From: Aquila chrysaetos chrysaetos
Lineage: Eukaryota > Chordata > Aves > Accipitriformes > Accipitridae
NCBI RefSeq assembly: GCF_900496995.4
Contig: NC_044012.1
Coordinates: forward strand, 24,528,759-24,592,758
Length of the DNA stretch: 64,000 nucleotides
Direction of reading: 5' to 3'
The notes below the pieces were generated by a model, which was given only the letters and a program-made list of their open reading frames with translations, was not told the origin of the DNA and ran no database searches. Both the position numbers and the translations under genes were made by a program. Numbering within the stretch: the first letter of the stretch is position 1; the number at the start of each line of letters is the position of its first letter. Below are positions 49,104 to 60,828 of this stretch, piece after piece.

Positions 49104-52100
49104 ATGGGAGACTCTGTTGTAGACCCAGCCCGAGGGACAGGCTTGGACCAGGCGCCCAGCTCAGCGCCCCAAGGAAATGGCGGGACGTCTCTCAGCGTCA
49201 TCACAGAAGGTGTTGGGGAGCTGGCAGTCATCGACCCCGAGGTGGCAAAGAAAGCCTGCGAAGAGGTCCTGGAGAAGGTCAAGTTGATGCACGGCATCTC
49301 CTCCGACAGCTTAACAAAACCGGCCGATGGCAGCGAGGCAGAGCATGCACCACGGACTGTGGTGGATTTGGCCAATGGAGACATCAGGGAGGGCTGTGAA
49401 ATCAAGTGCTTGGACGATCCGCCCAGCACGGCCTCTAAAATCCAGGAGGAGGACGAGACCATGGCCAACACAGTGAAAACCGCCCGGAAGCGGCAGAAGA
49501 ATAACTCTGCTAAGCAGTCCTGGCTCCTCCGGCTCTTTGAATCCAAACTCTTTGATATCTCCATGGCCATTTCATACTTATACAATTCAAAGGAACCTGG
49601 TGTGCAGGCTTACATTGGGAATAGGTTGTTCTGCTTTAGGAACGAAGAAGTGGACTTCTACCTGCCGCAGCTGCTGAATATGTACATTCACATGGACGAG
49701 GACGTGGGAGATGCGATCAAGCCATACATCGTGCACCGCTGCCGGCAGAGCATCAACTTCTCCCTGCAGTGTGCCCTGCTGCTGGGCGCCTACTCCTCGG
49801 ACATGCACATCTCCACTCAGCGACACTCCCGTGGGACCAAGCTGCGGAAACTCATCCTCTCGGACGAGTTGAAGCCAGCTTACAAGAAGAGAGAGCTGCC
49901 ATCGCTGAGCCCAGCCCCCGATATGGGGCTGTCTCCTTCCAAAAGAACTCACCAGAGGTCCAAGTCGGACGCCACCGTTACCATCAGCCTGAGCAGCAAT
50001 CTGAAGCGCACAGCCAGCAATCCCAAAGTCGAGAGCGAGGAAGAGGTAATGTTGGGGCTCTCCAAGGCTCAGCCTTCCTTGGAAGGGATGCCCCCAGGGC
50101 TGTGCTCGTGCGGTTGGTTCTCATCTCATAGCTCCTCCTTTACTGCAGAGTATTTTTGTCCTAGTTGCTGCAAATGATTGAAGTTTTGATTCCTGTGTCT
50201 CAAAGCAAACTGACATGCACCGGTGGGTCACGCTTGAGGGTGCTGGGGCTCCAGAGGAGGAGTTTTCTTGGTGTGAGGGGAAGGGAGGGCATTAGAAAGC
50301 TGGGTCAGGAGGACTGAGTCGCTTCCTACACGGCTGAATTCCCGCACGATTTGGGCAACTTGGACGGTGTCTCTGTTTTGCAATCCGCAGCCATCTGATT
50401 GCTGTTGGAAATCTCGTTTTCTCCTTGTCCTGACTTGTTCAGATTTAGCAACGGTGAGGTTTATTCGCAGGCAGAAAAGGCCCCAGGCAGCCGAGAGCTG
50501 GGAGCAGAAGAGAGCAGATAAACCCATCAGCTCCTCTGTCCTAGGGCCCTGGCCAAAACGAGCCTCTCATGCACACACACTTCTGGTTGTAGGGCTGAGA
50601 GCTGCAGCTGTGGGATTTGTCTGCAGCTGCTGCCCTGTGCCGAGCTCTGCTTTGGATTTCTGTCCTCTTTTCGCAGCTCCAAGACAGTGGAAAGCCGGGT
50701 TTTCCCTGCTGGAGGGGGTGGGTTGCGTGGAGGGGACGCTTCCAGTTTCCAGGGTTGGGCACTAATGCAGTTTAATGCCAAAGCAAACAGCAATTAAATA
50801 GGTGAACTGAGGCATATGTGTGTTCTGTGTCTTCCAAACCCAAATAGCTCCCATGGGCTTTGCGGCGTTTACGTTTAAGTGTTGAAAAGTTATCGGCACA
50901 AAGTTGCTTTGGCTTTGGTGCTGAGCTGCTGTATCGGTGCATGGTCACTGGAGAGTGAGCATTTTCGCTTGAGTGGGATTTCTCCCAAAGAAAATGCAAA
51001 TTATTCATTTCACACATCTGCTGACAGAGACTTATGGAGCAAAAGGATGAGCAGCATCCTTGGTAGTGGGCATGCGAGGCTGGAGGGAAAAGAGCTGGAA
51101 ATGGAAATTTTTTATTTTGCTGCTTTGTTTTGAAGAGCTGATGGGTTTTAGCGTAAGCATCAGCCTGAGATGGTGATGCCAAGCGGGAGAGGATGGAGGA
51201 GGTGAGCTGGTGCTAAATGCAAATTTTATGAGCAGTGCTAACCAAATCCGAGAAAAGCAATGCCTCTTCCAGAACTCAAGAAGTTGAAATGCTCCGCTGG
51301 GGAGGTGGTTCACCTCTCCAGCAGGGATGGCCCAGCAGGCTCGGAAATGGCTCGTAAAACCACAGTACCAAAGGTTCAGTCCCGGCGGGGCTTCAGCAGC
51401 CGTTCACCCGGCACCCGGGCAGATCAGCCAGACTCCACCCAGCTCCTTTTCTGGGTCATCCCTGTGCCTTGTGTGGATGAGACCTTGAAAGCAGACTTCC
51501 CTGCGGCTCCATCTAGACATTCGAGATCTCATGACTGTTTTCGTAACGGTGGAGTATTTCTTGGCTTTCCTGCCTTGCCTGAGATTCCCCATTTCCCTCA
51601 GTTCCGCACTGGGTTGTAAATCCTTGGAAGGGGCTGCGTGGTCTCCTGCCTGTCTGCCGGACTTGGGGAAGGCTTCTTTCGATAGGGATTTGAAGGAGGT
51701 TTTGGAGGCATGAAGCAGCAGTCATCCAGGCAGGTTTCAAGTACAAACCACCCTGTCCTGCTCCCTGCAGTTCTTGGGTGAAAACCCAGTTGCGAGCTGG
51801 GGTCACAGCATTTGCTGATGGGTAAATGAAATGTTTCATATCTCTGCCCATCGGCTGCTTGGTGGAAGACAACCGACTGATGGAGAGCAGGATGCACCAA
51901 GGTCTCTCTGCTCATGCTGGCTGCAGCTGCTTGAATAATGGAAACCGAAGCTTTACATAAGTGATGGATGAAAACAGCGCTGCAAAGAGTTTCTCTTGGC
52001 AATGTTTGAAACGTATTTTGATCCAGAGGCCAGGCAAGCTGTTTAAATGGTGCACAGCAATAGGGATACTTGAGGCGCTGTAAGAACTTTCCTGGTCTCC

Positions 52101-55100
52101 AAATATCCCCCACCACCTTCCTGGACTTGTATTATTTTAAGTGCTGAATGTTTTTGCCTCCTGTTTGAAACCAGCAATCCCCTGCAAAAAGCAGCTTCCC
52201 TGGAGCTGGCCAGGTGGTGGTGGGGCTGGGAAGGTCTGGCGTAAATTCCAGCAAATTCTGGAATTCACTACTTTAATCTACAAGTTGCTTGGTCCAGGAA
52301 ACCCGCAGATGTCTGAATGGTGTTGTGCTGGCATCAGCCCTTACCTTGTTCCCCAGACTTTCTCAAAATAGAGATTTTACAGCAATAAAACCTCATGTGT
52401 GCTCATCTGGGAGTTACTTTATTCCCTTTATACTGTTGTGTCTCTGCCGCCGGTGTCTGTGCCATCGAGTGTGGGTCGGGAACCTGCTTCTGCAGCTTCT
52501 GCTGCACCTCCTGAGAAACTTCTGTTTCTCTCTTTGCAAAAAGTTGCAAAACTCGAATGTAAAAGCAAGAAGTCATTTGTCTAGATTAAGGAAGGCTGCA
52601 ATGCTTGAATCTCCTTATCAAGCACTGCCTGCAGTGTCTGGTGTCATGTCGGCCTCAGCCTGCAAACTCATCCAGGGTTCAGCTGTGTGTCTTTCTTTCC
52701 AATCTCTTAAAAAAAAAAAAAAAAAAAAAAGCCAGATATAACCCAGCCAAGGGTAAAACATGACACTTCTTCAGCGGTCCTGTATTGCTAATGCAGCATT
52801 TCTGTGCACTGCAAACGTGGAGCTGGGTTATGAACATGGACAATTCATTGTCTGGTGCAGATGGAGTCAAATCAGCTGGGCCCAGGGGTCGGTCGTGGAG
52901 GATGGAGAAGAGGCTTTGCGGAGAAGTTGGCTGTTTCTGATCTATGGCTGGAGGCTGTTGAAGAGCAGGAGAAATGGAATAAACTCAGTCTGGAAGAGCT
53001 GTAGGGAGGAAAAGCTGAAGTGTTGGGCTGGTGCCTTTGCAGGTGGGTGTAGACCTGAAATACAAGCTGTAGAGGACAGGGCTGGAGATGAGTGGTGCAG
53101 GGAAAGGAGTGGTACAGAGAAGGCAGGTATGTCCCACCCGTCCCTGAAAGACTCTTGTGGAAGTGTCCTGCAAACTCTGCCTGCACCGGAGGCTCTGCAG
53201 CCTGCTGTAGGGCTTACGTCCAGGCTTTTTCCCGGTTACAGTTTCTCACATCCAGGCTTTGTCTCCCCTTTGTTACTGGAGTCCAAAGCCACTTTTTAGC
53301 TCTACCGAGGAGGTGGTGGCACCACATTCCCTTCTCTGCAGCATCCCTCTGTGTCTGGCTGCATTATTTTCCCATCAGTCTTTTCTCCACTGAACAATTT
53401 TGGGGTTACTTTCCCATGTCCCATCAATCTCCTCTCCACTGAACAATTTTGGCTTTTGGCCTGTTCTATGTTTCCCGTAGGTCACCTATTAACAGACCTC
53501 TGGGGTGTTATTTCTCCTCTGGACCTTTGCCTGTTGCTCCACATCTTCCTTGAAGCACAGTGCCAGGTCCTCCCTGTTTCTAGGCTCTTAAAGGTGCCTC
53601 TGTCCTTTGCTGCTGGTCCTTGAGAGGGGCTCCGATACCTGCTGTTCCCAGATTAGCTGAGTCAGACGCAAAGCAGGTATTAATGCTACTTAAGAAAAAA
53701 AAGTCTGCATTGGTTTTAGAGCAGGGGGGGGCGGGCAGCTCTTAGCAAAGTCAGTAGTCACCCCTGGGATGAATCTGTCCTTTCCCCCGCGGCTGCCTGC
53801 AGCTGTGGTGCTTTGTTTCTAGAGAATAATTCTTCCCGCTGAGGTCTCTATGTTCCAGTTGTCACTTCATGCTGCATAACCACTGTAATAATGGGCAGGA
53901 GAGGTTTTATTTCAAGTGCCGTTTGCGCTGTGGGTTTTTAATCCCCCCCGGGTTATGCATCCATAACATAATTCCATGATAGTGTTCTAATGGTATAAAT
54001 TTATTTTGCATTTGTTACTTTTCAATTAATACAAAGGCATGCAAAGGAAAAGCCGCAAGCTCGAAACTTATGTTGTCTTGCGTTCCTCCAGCTTGAGGTG
54101 GATGGACTCAGCTGTTCTTCCAGCCCTGGTATCCAGGGTGGTGGTTGTATTTTGCCAGAATCCAGGTGTGTCCTGTTCTCTGATCCATTTACAGACAAAG
54201 GGTGGATTAAAAGTGCTGGCTGGGGCTGCTCAGCATTGAATTTTCCACCTGCGCAGCTTGAGACCTGGTGGGGACGAACTTGCTGTAACCTGATGCTCAT
54301 GCTGGAAACCAGGGGAGCACTGATAAGTGTTTCATTGTAGGAGATGGTCTGAGATGTCGTGGTTGGGTATCTTTGGCTGCACAGTCCGCTGGGATGCCAG
54401 AAGATGGATAGACTGTGGCTGGGATCCCCATGCTGCAGACGTGGGGGCAGATTGGCATCCCACCGCTGTGCAATGGGGATGCTTTACTTCTTTCTTGCCT
54501 GTTTAAATGTTAAACCTCTAAGACAGGTTCCTTGCTGTCTGCAGCATAAGCTCATCCTGCTGGTGCCTTTGGTTGCGCAATAGTGCTGTTAAGTTGGTCT
54601 TGCTGGGCAGAAATATGGTGGAGTTGGGCTGCGTGGCTGGTGAAACCTCGTTGGGGTGGAAGCTGGCCGTGGGTGGGACATCACGTCTGGCTGCCCAGGG
54701 CTTTGGCAGGGCTGCAGGCAGCAACCTGGAAACAAAACCTCACCCAGGGCAGAGCGGCTGCTTAACCTTCAGTAAAACCATTCACGTCTGGGCCAAGCTA
54801 CCAGAAACTTCTCAAGCTGACCTAGAGGTACCTGTTGGGGTGAGGGAGAGCTGAACTTGGAGCAGAGAAAGTCATCTTGCTGTCTGATCGCCTTCATTTT
54901 ACCTAGCTCTACAAAACTCAAGCGTTGCTGGCTTTGGGGTGGTTGGTTTTTAATGATGCCTCCTCCGTAAACCCAACAGGATTTGCTGTAAAGGTGCAAT
55001 GAGTCCTCGCCAGCATCCGCCCTGGGGGATTTGTTGCACAAACAGGTTGTGCTGCCTTTGCAGCATGCAAATGCCTTTGCCTTGGTTCCTCCTCAGCAGG

Positions 55101-58100
55101 CGGTGACCAGCGATGGCAGCACCTTAACCGCTCCCTGGTTCTCTGTTCTCATCTCCCCCACCTCTCTAGGGGTGGACGAGGACCCCCCGGGGTCTGCGCC
55201 CCTGAGCTGAGCCGAGCCGAGCCGGGGCTTGGCTGAGTTGGCATTTTCAGGGATGAATGTGCCCGGGATGCACTGCTGCTCTGCTGCACCTTTTTGCATT
55301 TCTCATAGGGCTGTTGCTTTTGGAAAATACTTTTCAAATATGAAACCCCACAACTCTGAGTTAAAGCTGAGGCTGGTGGTGAGCTATTTCACTCCCCAGT
55401 TTTCCCATCTGGCGGGCTGGGGTTTGCACCAGTTACCAACATTCAGCCCTTTATCTCCCCTGCAAACCATGCTCCACAATTTGACCCCGGCGTCCCTGCC
55501 AGCGTGGCAGGGTGCAGCGCTGATGGTGCTGAGAAATCCAGGACTGTGATGGCGAATCCTGGAGTTTAAGAAATTTTAATATTAGGGCACAGCGTCAAAC
55601 TTTATAGCTGAGACCTTGTACCTGGATGAAACAGGGAGGATGCTCCCTGTGCCCCACTCTGCCTCCCACCAGTGTTTTAACTCCCGAAGCCTTGGAGGTG
55701 GGAAGAATAAATCACACTGTCTGCCTAGAGACGGGTTCATGTCTCGGATCCCTTCATGAGCTAAGATCAAGGTTCAAAATATGCAGAGCAGGAGGGGAAA
55801 ACCAGCTTTTTAATTTTTTTTTTTTGACCAACTGGATTGAAATCAGCTATTTTTAAATGGGAACAGCTTGCTTTAGCTGTGAGCCTGAACTGAGCTCCTG
55901 CTCAGAGCCAGGCTGATGGTAGAGAGAGCCGGGCAGACTTGCGTCTCAGTGCGAACAGAAACGTTTGGCTGAACTGGTTCCACTAGTCAAGTAAAAAAAT
56001 TTTAATTAGAAAGCTGCTAATTGAATAATCAGTTAAGAATCTAGGCTGGCTGCCGGTAAGGGAGCACTGGAAATGGCAGCTTCTTAAATGCCAGCGCCTC
56101 GCTGTTAACTTGGAGCCATTGCGTGTGGGTGGGTGGTGGAGGAAGAGCAAAGCTTTCATGCGACACAAGCGCTGCCCACAGCGTGGGGTTTTTATTTTTT
56201 TTTAACAGCAGCATCAGTGTTTTCTTGAGAAACAGCAGCGAGGGTTTATATGCAAATCTGTTTACATCTGCGTTTCTGCAGGGATTCGCTTATTGGAGCG
56301 TGTGCGCTGGAAGGCGACTTCTGGATTTGAAAGCTGCGTTTTATTCAAGGTTGCCAAACGTGTCTGACCCCAGTCTTTCACTTTTTAGCCCACGTCCCTG
56401 CCCTGCCTTTGCCAGTCGGGGAGTGGAAGAGCGTTGGCCTTTTACCTTTGGAATTGCACCTTCAGCGATGCTGGCAAATGTGCTTTTTCTGGTAGAGCTT
56501 GTTTCTCTGCTGTGATAACAGCAGCATGGCTACCAGAGAATTGCTTTCAATGCTGTCATGGCAAATTGCTGTGAAGGTGGCGCTGCCAGGTGCGCCACGG
56601 TCCCATGGATGGGTCCAAGTTGGCAGGTTTTGCATCTTTTCTGCATCCTCCCTTTGGATTTGGTAGGGCATCCCTTTGCCTGTTAGGTTTCCACTTGACC
56701 ACAGTGATAGCAGTCACTCAAGCTGCAAAGTCTGACTCCTCCAGGCATCCTGGTTTGTCTTTTAGCTAAAACTTCTACATTTCCCCATAATACAAGCAGT
56801 GTTGGTGAGGCGTTTGCCTCTCAAAAGCTGTCTTGATTTTAAATTATTTTTTAAGATAGAAAACACTGCCATCCATAATACCTGTTTTAGTTTTATAACA
56901 GGTAGGAAAGTCCTTCTGCAAAGGATTTGTGGAGGCAAAAGCAACGTTGGGGCCAAGGCGTGCTGAGCTCACTGTCGAACTCTTTACAAAGAGAGATGAA
57001 GTTATTTTTATCGGTATGACAGTATGTGTTTACTGGGTAGAAACTTGTGCTGAATGTTGCTACACCTTAAGAGAGACCAAGAATTTTAACCTTAAAACCT
57101 CAAAGCAAACCCTGCAGAGATGGTGGCTGCGGATGAGCCTTGTCCCGAGCACAGGGCGGAGTGGTAGGCAATGGGGAGAGAGCGGGTGACGGCCACGACT
57201 GACCGTAAACACCGTTTTGCACCTACGTTTCAGCTGAGACCAGAGTATTAAACATTCAAGGCTTCTTGTTTCCCGAGTGACAGATCTGGAAGCTCGCCCG
57301 TGCTTGGCAAATGGCTCATCCATATGTCGAGTTTGCAAGGGAGAGGAGTCATGCTGCTGGCACCCTTTGAATGTGGTTCATTTTCCTGCTCCTTCCAGCC
57401 CAGTTTCCCAGGGAAATGAGTCTCGTGTGATCCTTGTCTCCTCCAGCAGCAACTTTTTGAAGCATCGACCAAATGCTGCAGAGAGGAGAAGCCAGAAATG
57501 TGCCGAGTTTCTTTATGTTCTGTGGAATCAGCTGCTCTGTGGAGGTTTGTGCCCCTTGCCGAGGCTGGCCAGCGTGCCCTGTGCCGAAGCAGCCCCCCCC
57601 CCGGTCACCAGTGAGGGGATGTGTGAGGTGTCAAGGTGTGGCAGGAAGCTTTGGGGTGGCTGGAGCTGTTGGAGGGCGAGGAAGGTTTGGGGGATGTAGG
57701 ATCCATCTGGAGGAACCCAAACTTTGCTGGGTCTGCTCGCACAATGAGCTGTGTTCCCTATTGCACTTTTTTATTTCAGTTTGCTGGCTGCCTGCCGTAA
57801 AAGTACATGACCTCACTGGGGAAGTCATCAGAAATCGAATAGAATCCCCAAAAATGTCTTTCCTTGGGTGGCCAGTGGGTCTGGCTACCCTGCTGTGTCC
57901 GGACCAGAGCCGTGCTGTGATGAACATGGGGGAATAGGGAATGACCGAGCCCTTGGGGGGCTGCAGCGGGTCCTTCTGCAGCCTTATCCTTTGGGTGAAG
58001 CAAGTGGGTTTAGGCCAAGTTCTGCCCCAGCTTTTCCTGTCCCTGCAGCTTGTCATCCTTCAGAGTTGGAGAGCGAAGCTGCCCATGAAATGGCATTGCT

Positions 58101-60828
58101 GGAAGCGCAGGCAGGTGGGGAAGAACAGGCTCTGAACATGTTGGGAGCTGCTGAGATTATGTCAGAGGGTTAGATGCTAAGCAAAAAAATAAGATGCACT
58201 TAATTCCTCCTCCAAGTTTGTTATTCCTGTTCTCTGGATCCAGGCCTCGTGCTGCGAGCAGGTTTTGTTGCTCACGCCTGGCATGGTGAGCAGGTGATTT
58301 GAGCCACAGCAGATACTGGAGCCTTCCCAGAGAGGAGGTTAAAAAGCCGAGGTCTCGGCTGTGCTCCATCTGGGGAGCAGCTTAATGACAGACCCGGAGC
58401 TGAACCTTGGAGGAACTCGCCTTGCCCCCCTGGGGCCATCTCTGACTCATTTTTCTGCATGATGGTGCAAACCCCTGTTGCATCAGCATGAGGCCGACGG
58501 GGCGGCAGCGTGCTGGCTTCCCAGTACCGTGCAGCACACCCCTGGTTTTGGCAGCTGTGCGTCACACCACAGCCGGGAGAAATCGGCAAAATCCCGGTGC
58601 GAGTAACCTCTGGAGATCAGAGTCCATATTGATACGGGCACCTTCGGTGGTTTTAGGCTCATGCAAGCTGGAAGCTGCCTGGCTCAGCTTAGAAACTGCC
58701 AACGCTGTAGGTTGTCTTCAGGAAGAGCAAAGCTTTAACAGGCCGAGCTGTGGGTTTGCCTGGAGAGTTCGGACACGGCAGCGGGAGCTCCATCTTTCTT
58801 ACTCCGTGATGGTTCGCACCAGCATTCCCATCTCCATGGGGAGGCTGTTGCAGGTGCTGTCCCGAGCACGGCTGTTTCTGCTCCAGTGTTGCAGGTATTT
58901 TTCAGTACACTTTGCAAGTAGATAATTCCTGCCTTGTTTGAAGGTGGACCCTTCATTTAGACGTGTTAATGCACTGACACCTCAAATTCACCGAAGGGCT
59001 TTGGTTTAACAGCAGGTTTTGCTGAGCTGCGTGATGCCTGCATGGGGGGTAGTCTCCACCTCCTGTAGTCGACAGTTACGATTTTCAGAGCCAGCATCTT
59101 TTGATAAAGTTGAAAAATCAATTTTAAAAGTTTCCAGCCAGATTGAAGACCTAATGTCATTGCAGGTGCCGCTTGTGAAGCTGTTGGGGAGCAGAGGCTG
59201 TGCACGGCAAAGGAGAGGGCACGCCTCTGTGCTAGACAAGTTGTGTGTGACTTGATTTAAGACTTTCAAATGAAAATTGGGAGCTTGGGTCCTAAATCCA
59301 AGAAGAATTTGAAAACTACCCTCAATTATTGCAGACTGGCATGGCTTTAGTGGAATAGGCTCTGCTTGAAAATGTACTGGGGACAGGGTCTAGCCCTGGC
59401 TCAGCTTGGCAGGTGCCAGGCTCATGGCTGCCAGAGGTGAAGGAGGAGCAGACCAGATCATCCATGAGATCTGCTTTACAGCAGAAGATGCATGGATGCT
59501 ATGAGAAGATGAGCTTTTGAAATCGTGTTTATTTTAATGGGAGTTGAACTGGGCAAAGTGCATCTGATAGATGTGTTGATATCTTGATTTAAGATACAGG
59601 AATGAGTCTGGTGCCTGTGAAGGAAGGCAGCAACGTGAGCCCAGAGCAGCCTCTGGGCTCCAGATATTTTTTTTCTTGGTGAGCCTTGCGGGGTCTCAGC
59701 ACTGTTAGGGTTTTTATGTGTTCACACAGAAGAGATTAATGTAAATGCTGTTATTTCTTATGGTGAGACTAAGCCTGGTGGAATTAGCGTATCCCTGTAA
59801 CTAACATACTAAACCCAAACCTGTTTGTTTCTTTTGGGGAAGTGAATTTTAAAACCAATTACACACCGCTCCTAAGGGTGTGAAGCTCCATTTTATCTCT
59901 TTTTGGCATGAAAATAAAGGATTTATGGGCTCTAAGCATGGCACTGCTGAAATCATGGGACATCTGGGATAGAGAAGGAAATCACTGTTAGGTTGGATGC
60001 ACAGGGTAGCTTTTGGTGGCTGCAGGAAAACGTGGTTGATGGCTCGTGCTCGTGGTACGCAAGGTTTGCTTGGCTGCACAGGGATGCCGCTTCATAAAAT
60101 AACCCCTCTGCTGATGAAAATGGTCTTGTCAACTTGAAAATAGTTTAATTGTTGGGGTTTTTAATTTTTAGGACAGTTTCCATGGGGTTAATTTTATCTG
60201 CTGAAATTAGAGGCTAAACTAGAGTCCAGGAGAGAAAAATAAAGTGTTTTATTGATGGAGAGAGGCTGGTCTCAGGGTAGATATCAGCACGAGCATCCCT
60301 GCCTGCCCTAGCAGCTCCCACCTCTGCAGCTGATTTAAGCCAAGAAAGTCAGAGCTGAAACCTTAGTTACACTTCTGGGATAGAAGAATATTTTAAAGGA
60401 TGTAAATGGGGAAAATCTGTGGGGATTTTATGGGCGTTTAGTGGTAGGATCTGCCAATGAGCTGTGAGTCCTGCTCCCTGTTTGGTACCACCATAAGCGG
60501 CCTCGATCAGAGGCGGCTCTGGTTTAGACCCGTGAAATTGTTGTCGCGTTACTCTGGAAGCATCATGTGCCAGTTTAGGTGCCGCTTCCTATCCAACAGT
60601 AAAAGGCAGCAAAATTACGATGGGGTGGGGGAAAAAAAAAAAATAATTAAATGAAAAGTGATCGTTATGAACCTGGAGCTAAACTATTGCTTTTTCTCCC
60701 CTTTTCCCTCCTTCCTCTCTCTCCTTTTAAACAAACACCACCACCCAAAACTGCCAACAAACCCCCTTTCCTCCGTTTCCCAGGAGCTCTCCTCGAGTAC
60801 GGAAAGTCTTGATAAGTCATTCTCTCCC
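49104..60828 (+). CDS. PI4KB: PI4KB, phosphatidylinositol 4-kinase beta (5' part)
   Basis: Two coding exons are in the window: 49104-50045 (314 codons; exon begins 49,076) and 60784-60828 (15 codons). The enzyme makes phosphatidylinositol 4-phosphate at the Golgi. Visible parts match human PI4KB closely: the helix around 43-64 ([19 protein letters not shown]), which by family knowledge binds ACBD3; the helical domain at about 134-255 ([19 protein letters not shown] and onward); and [11 protein letters not shown] at 281-291, whose S288 corresponds to the human S294 protein kinase D and 14-3-3 site. The start ATG matches human MGDTVVEP and is preceded by an in-frame stop if the 47,108 exon is used. 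The kinase domain lies beyond 64,000, so the gene is cut by the window edge. Confidence 0.95.
50046..60783. other. PI4KB: PI4KB intron, about 10.7 kb
   Basis: No gene or further exon was recognised on either strand. Simple sequence includes 22 A at 52,709-52,730 and a short 49-bp-period repeat at about 53,384-53,452. Confidence 0.55.
53384..53452 (+). repeat. Short tandem duplication, 49-bp period
   Basis: 'tctccactgaacaattttgg' starts at 53,384 and again at 53,433, with related sequence between. This is an ordinary small intronic duplication. Confidence 0.75.
60784..60828 (+). other. PI4KB: PI4KB 45-base microexon, probably alternative
   Basis: The exon reads [15 protein letters not shown] between 'tttcccag' and 'gtaagt', exactly 15 codons in phase 0, so skipping keeps the frame. 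Human PI4KB has isoforms that differ by 15 residues at this place. The segment is serine-rich and directly follows the S288 phosphorylation region, so inclusion may tune regulation. Confidence 0.8.

Noticed and set aside
49010-49585. Minus-strand open frame opposite the first PI4KB coding exon
   Set aside because: Antisense shadow of a strongly conserved PI4KB exon.
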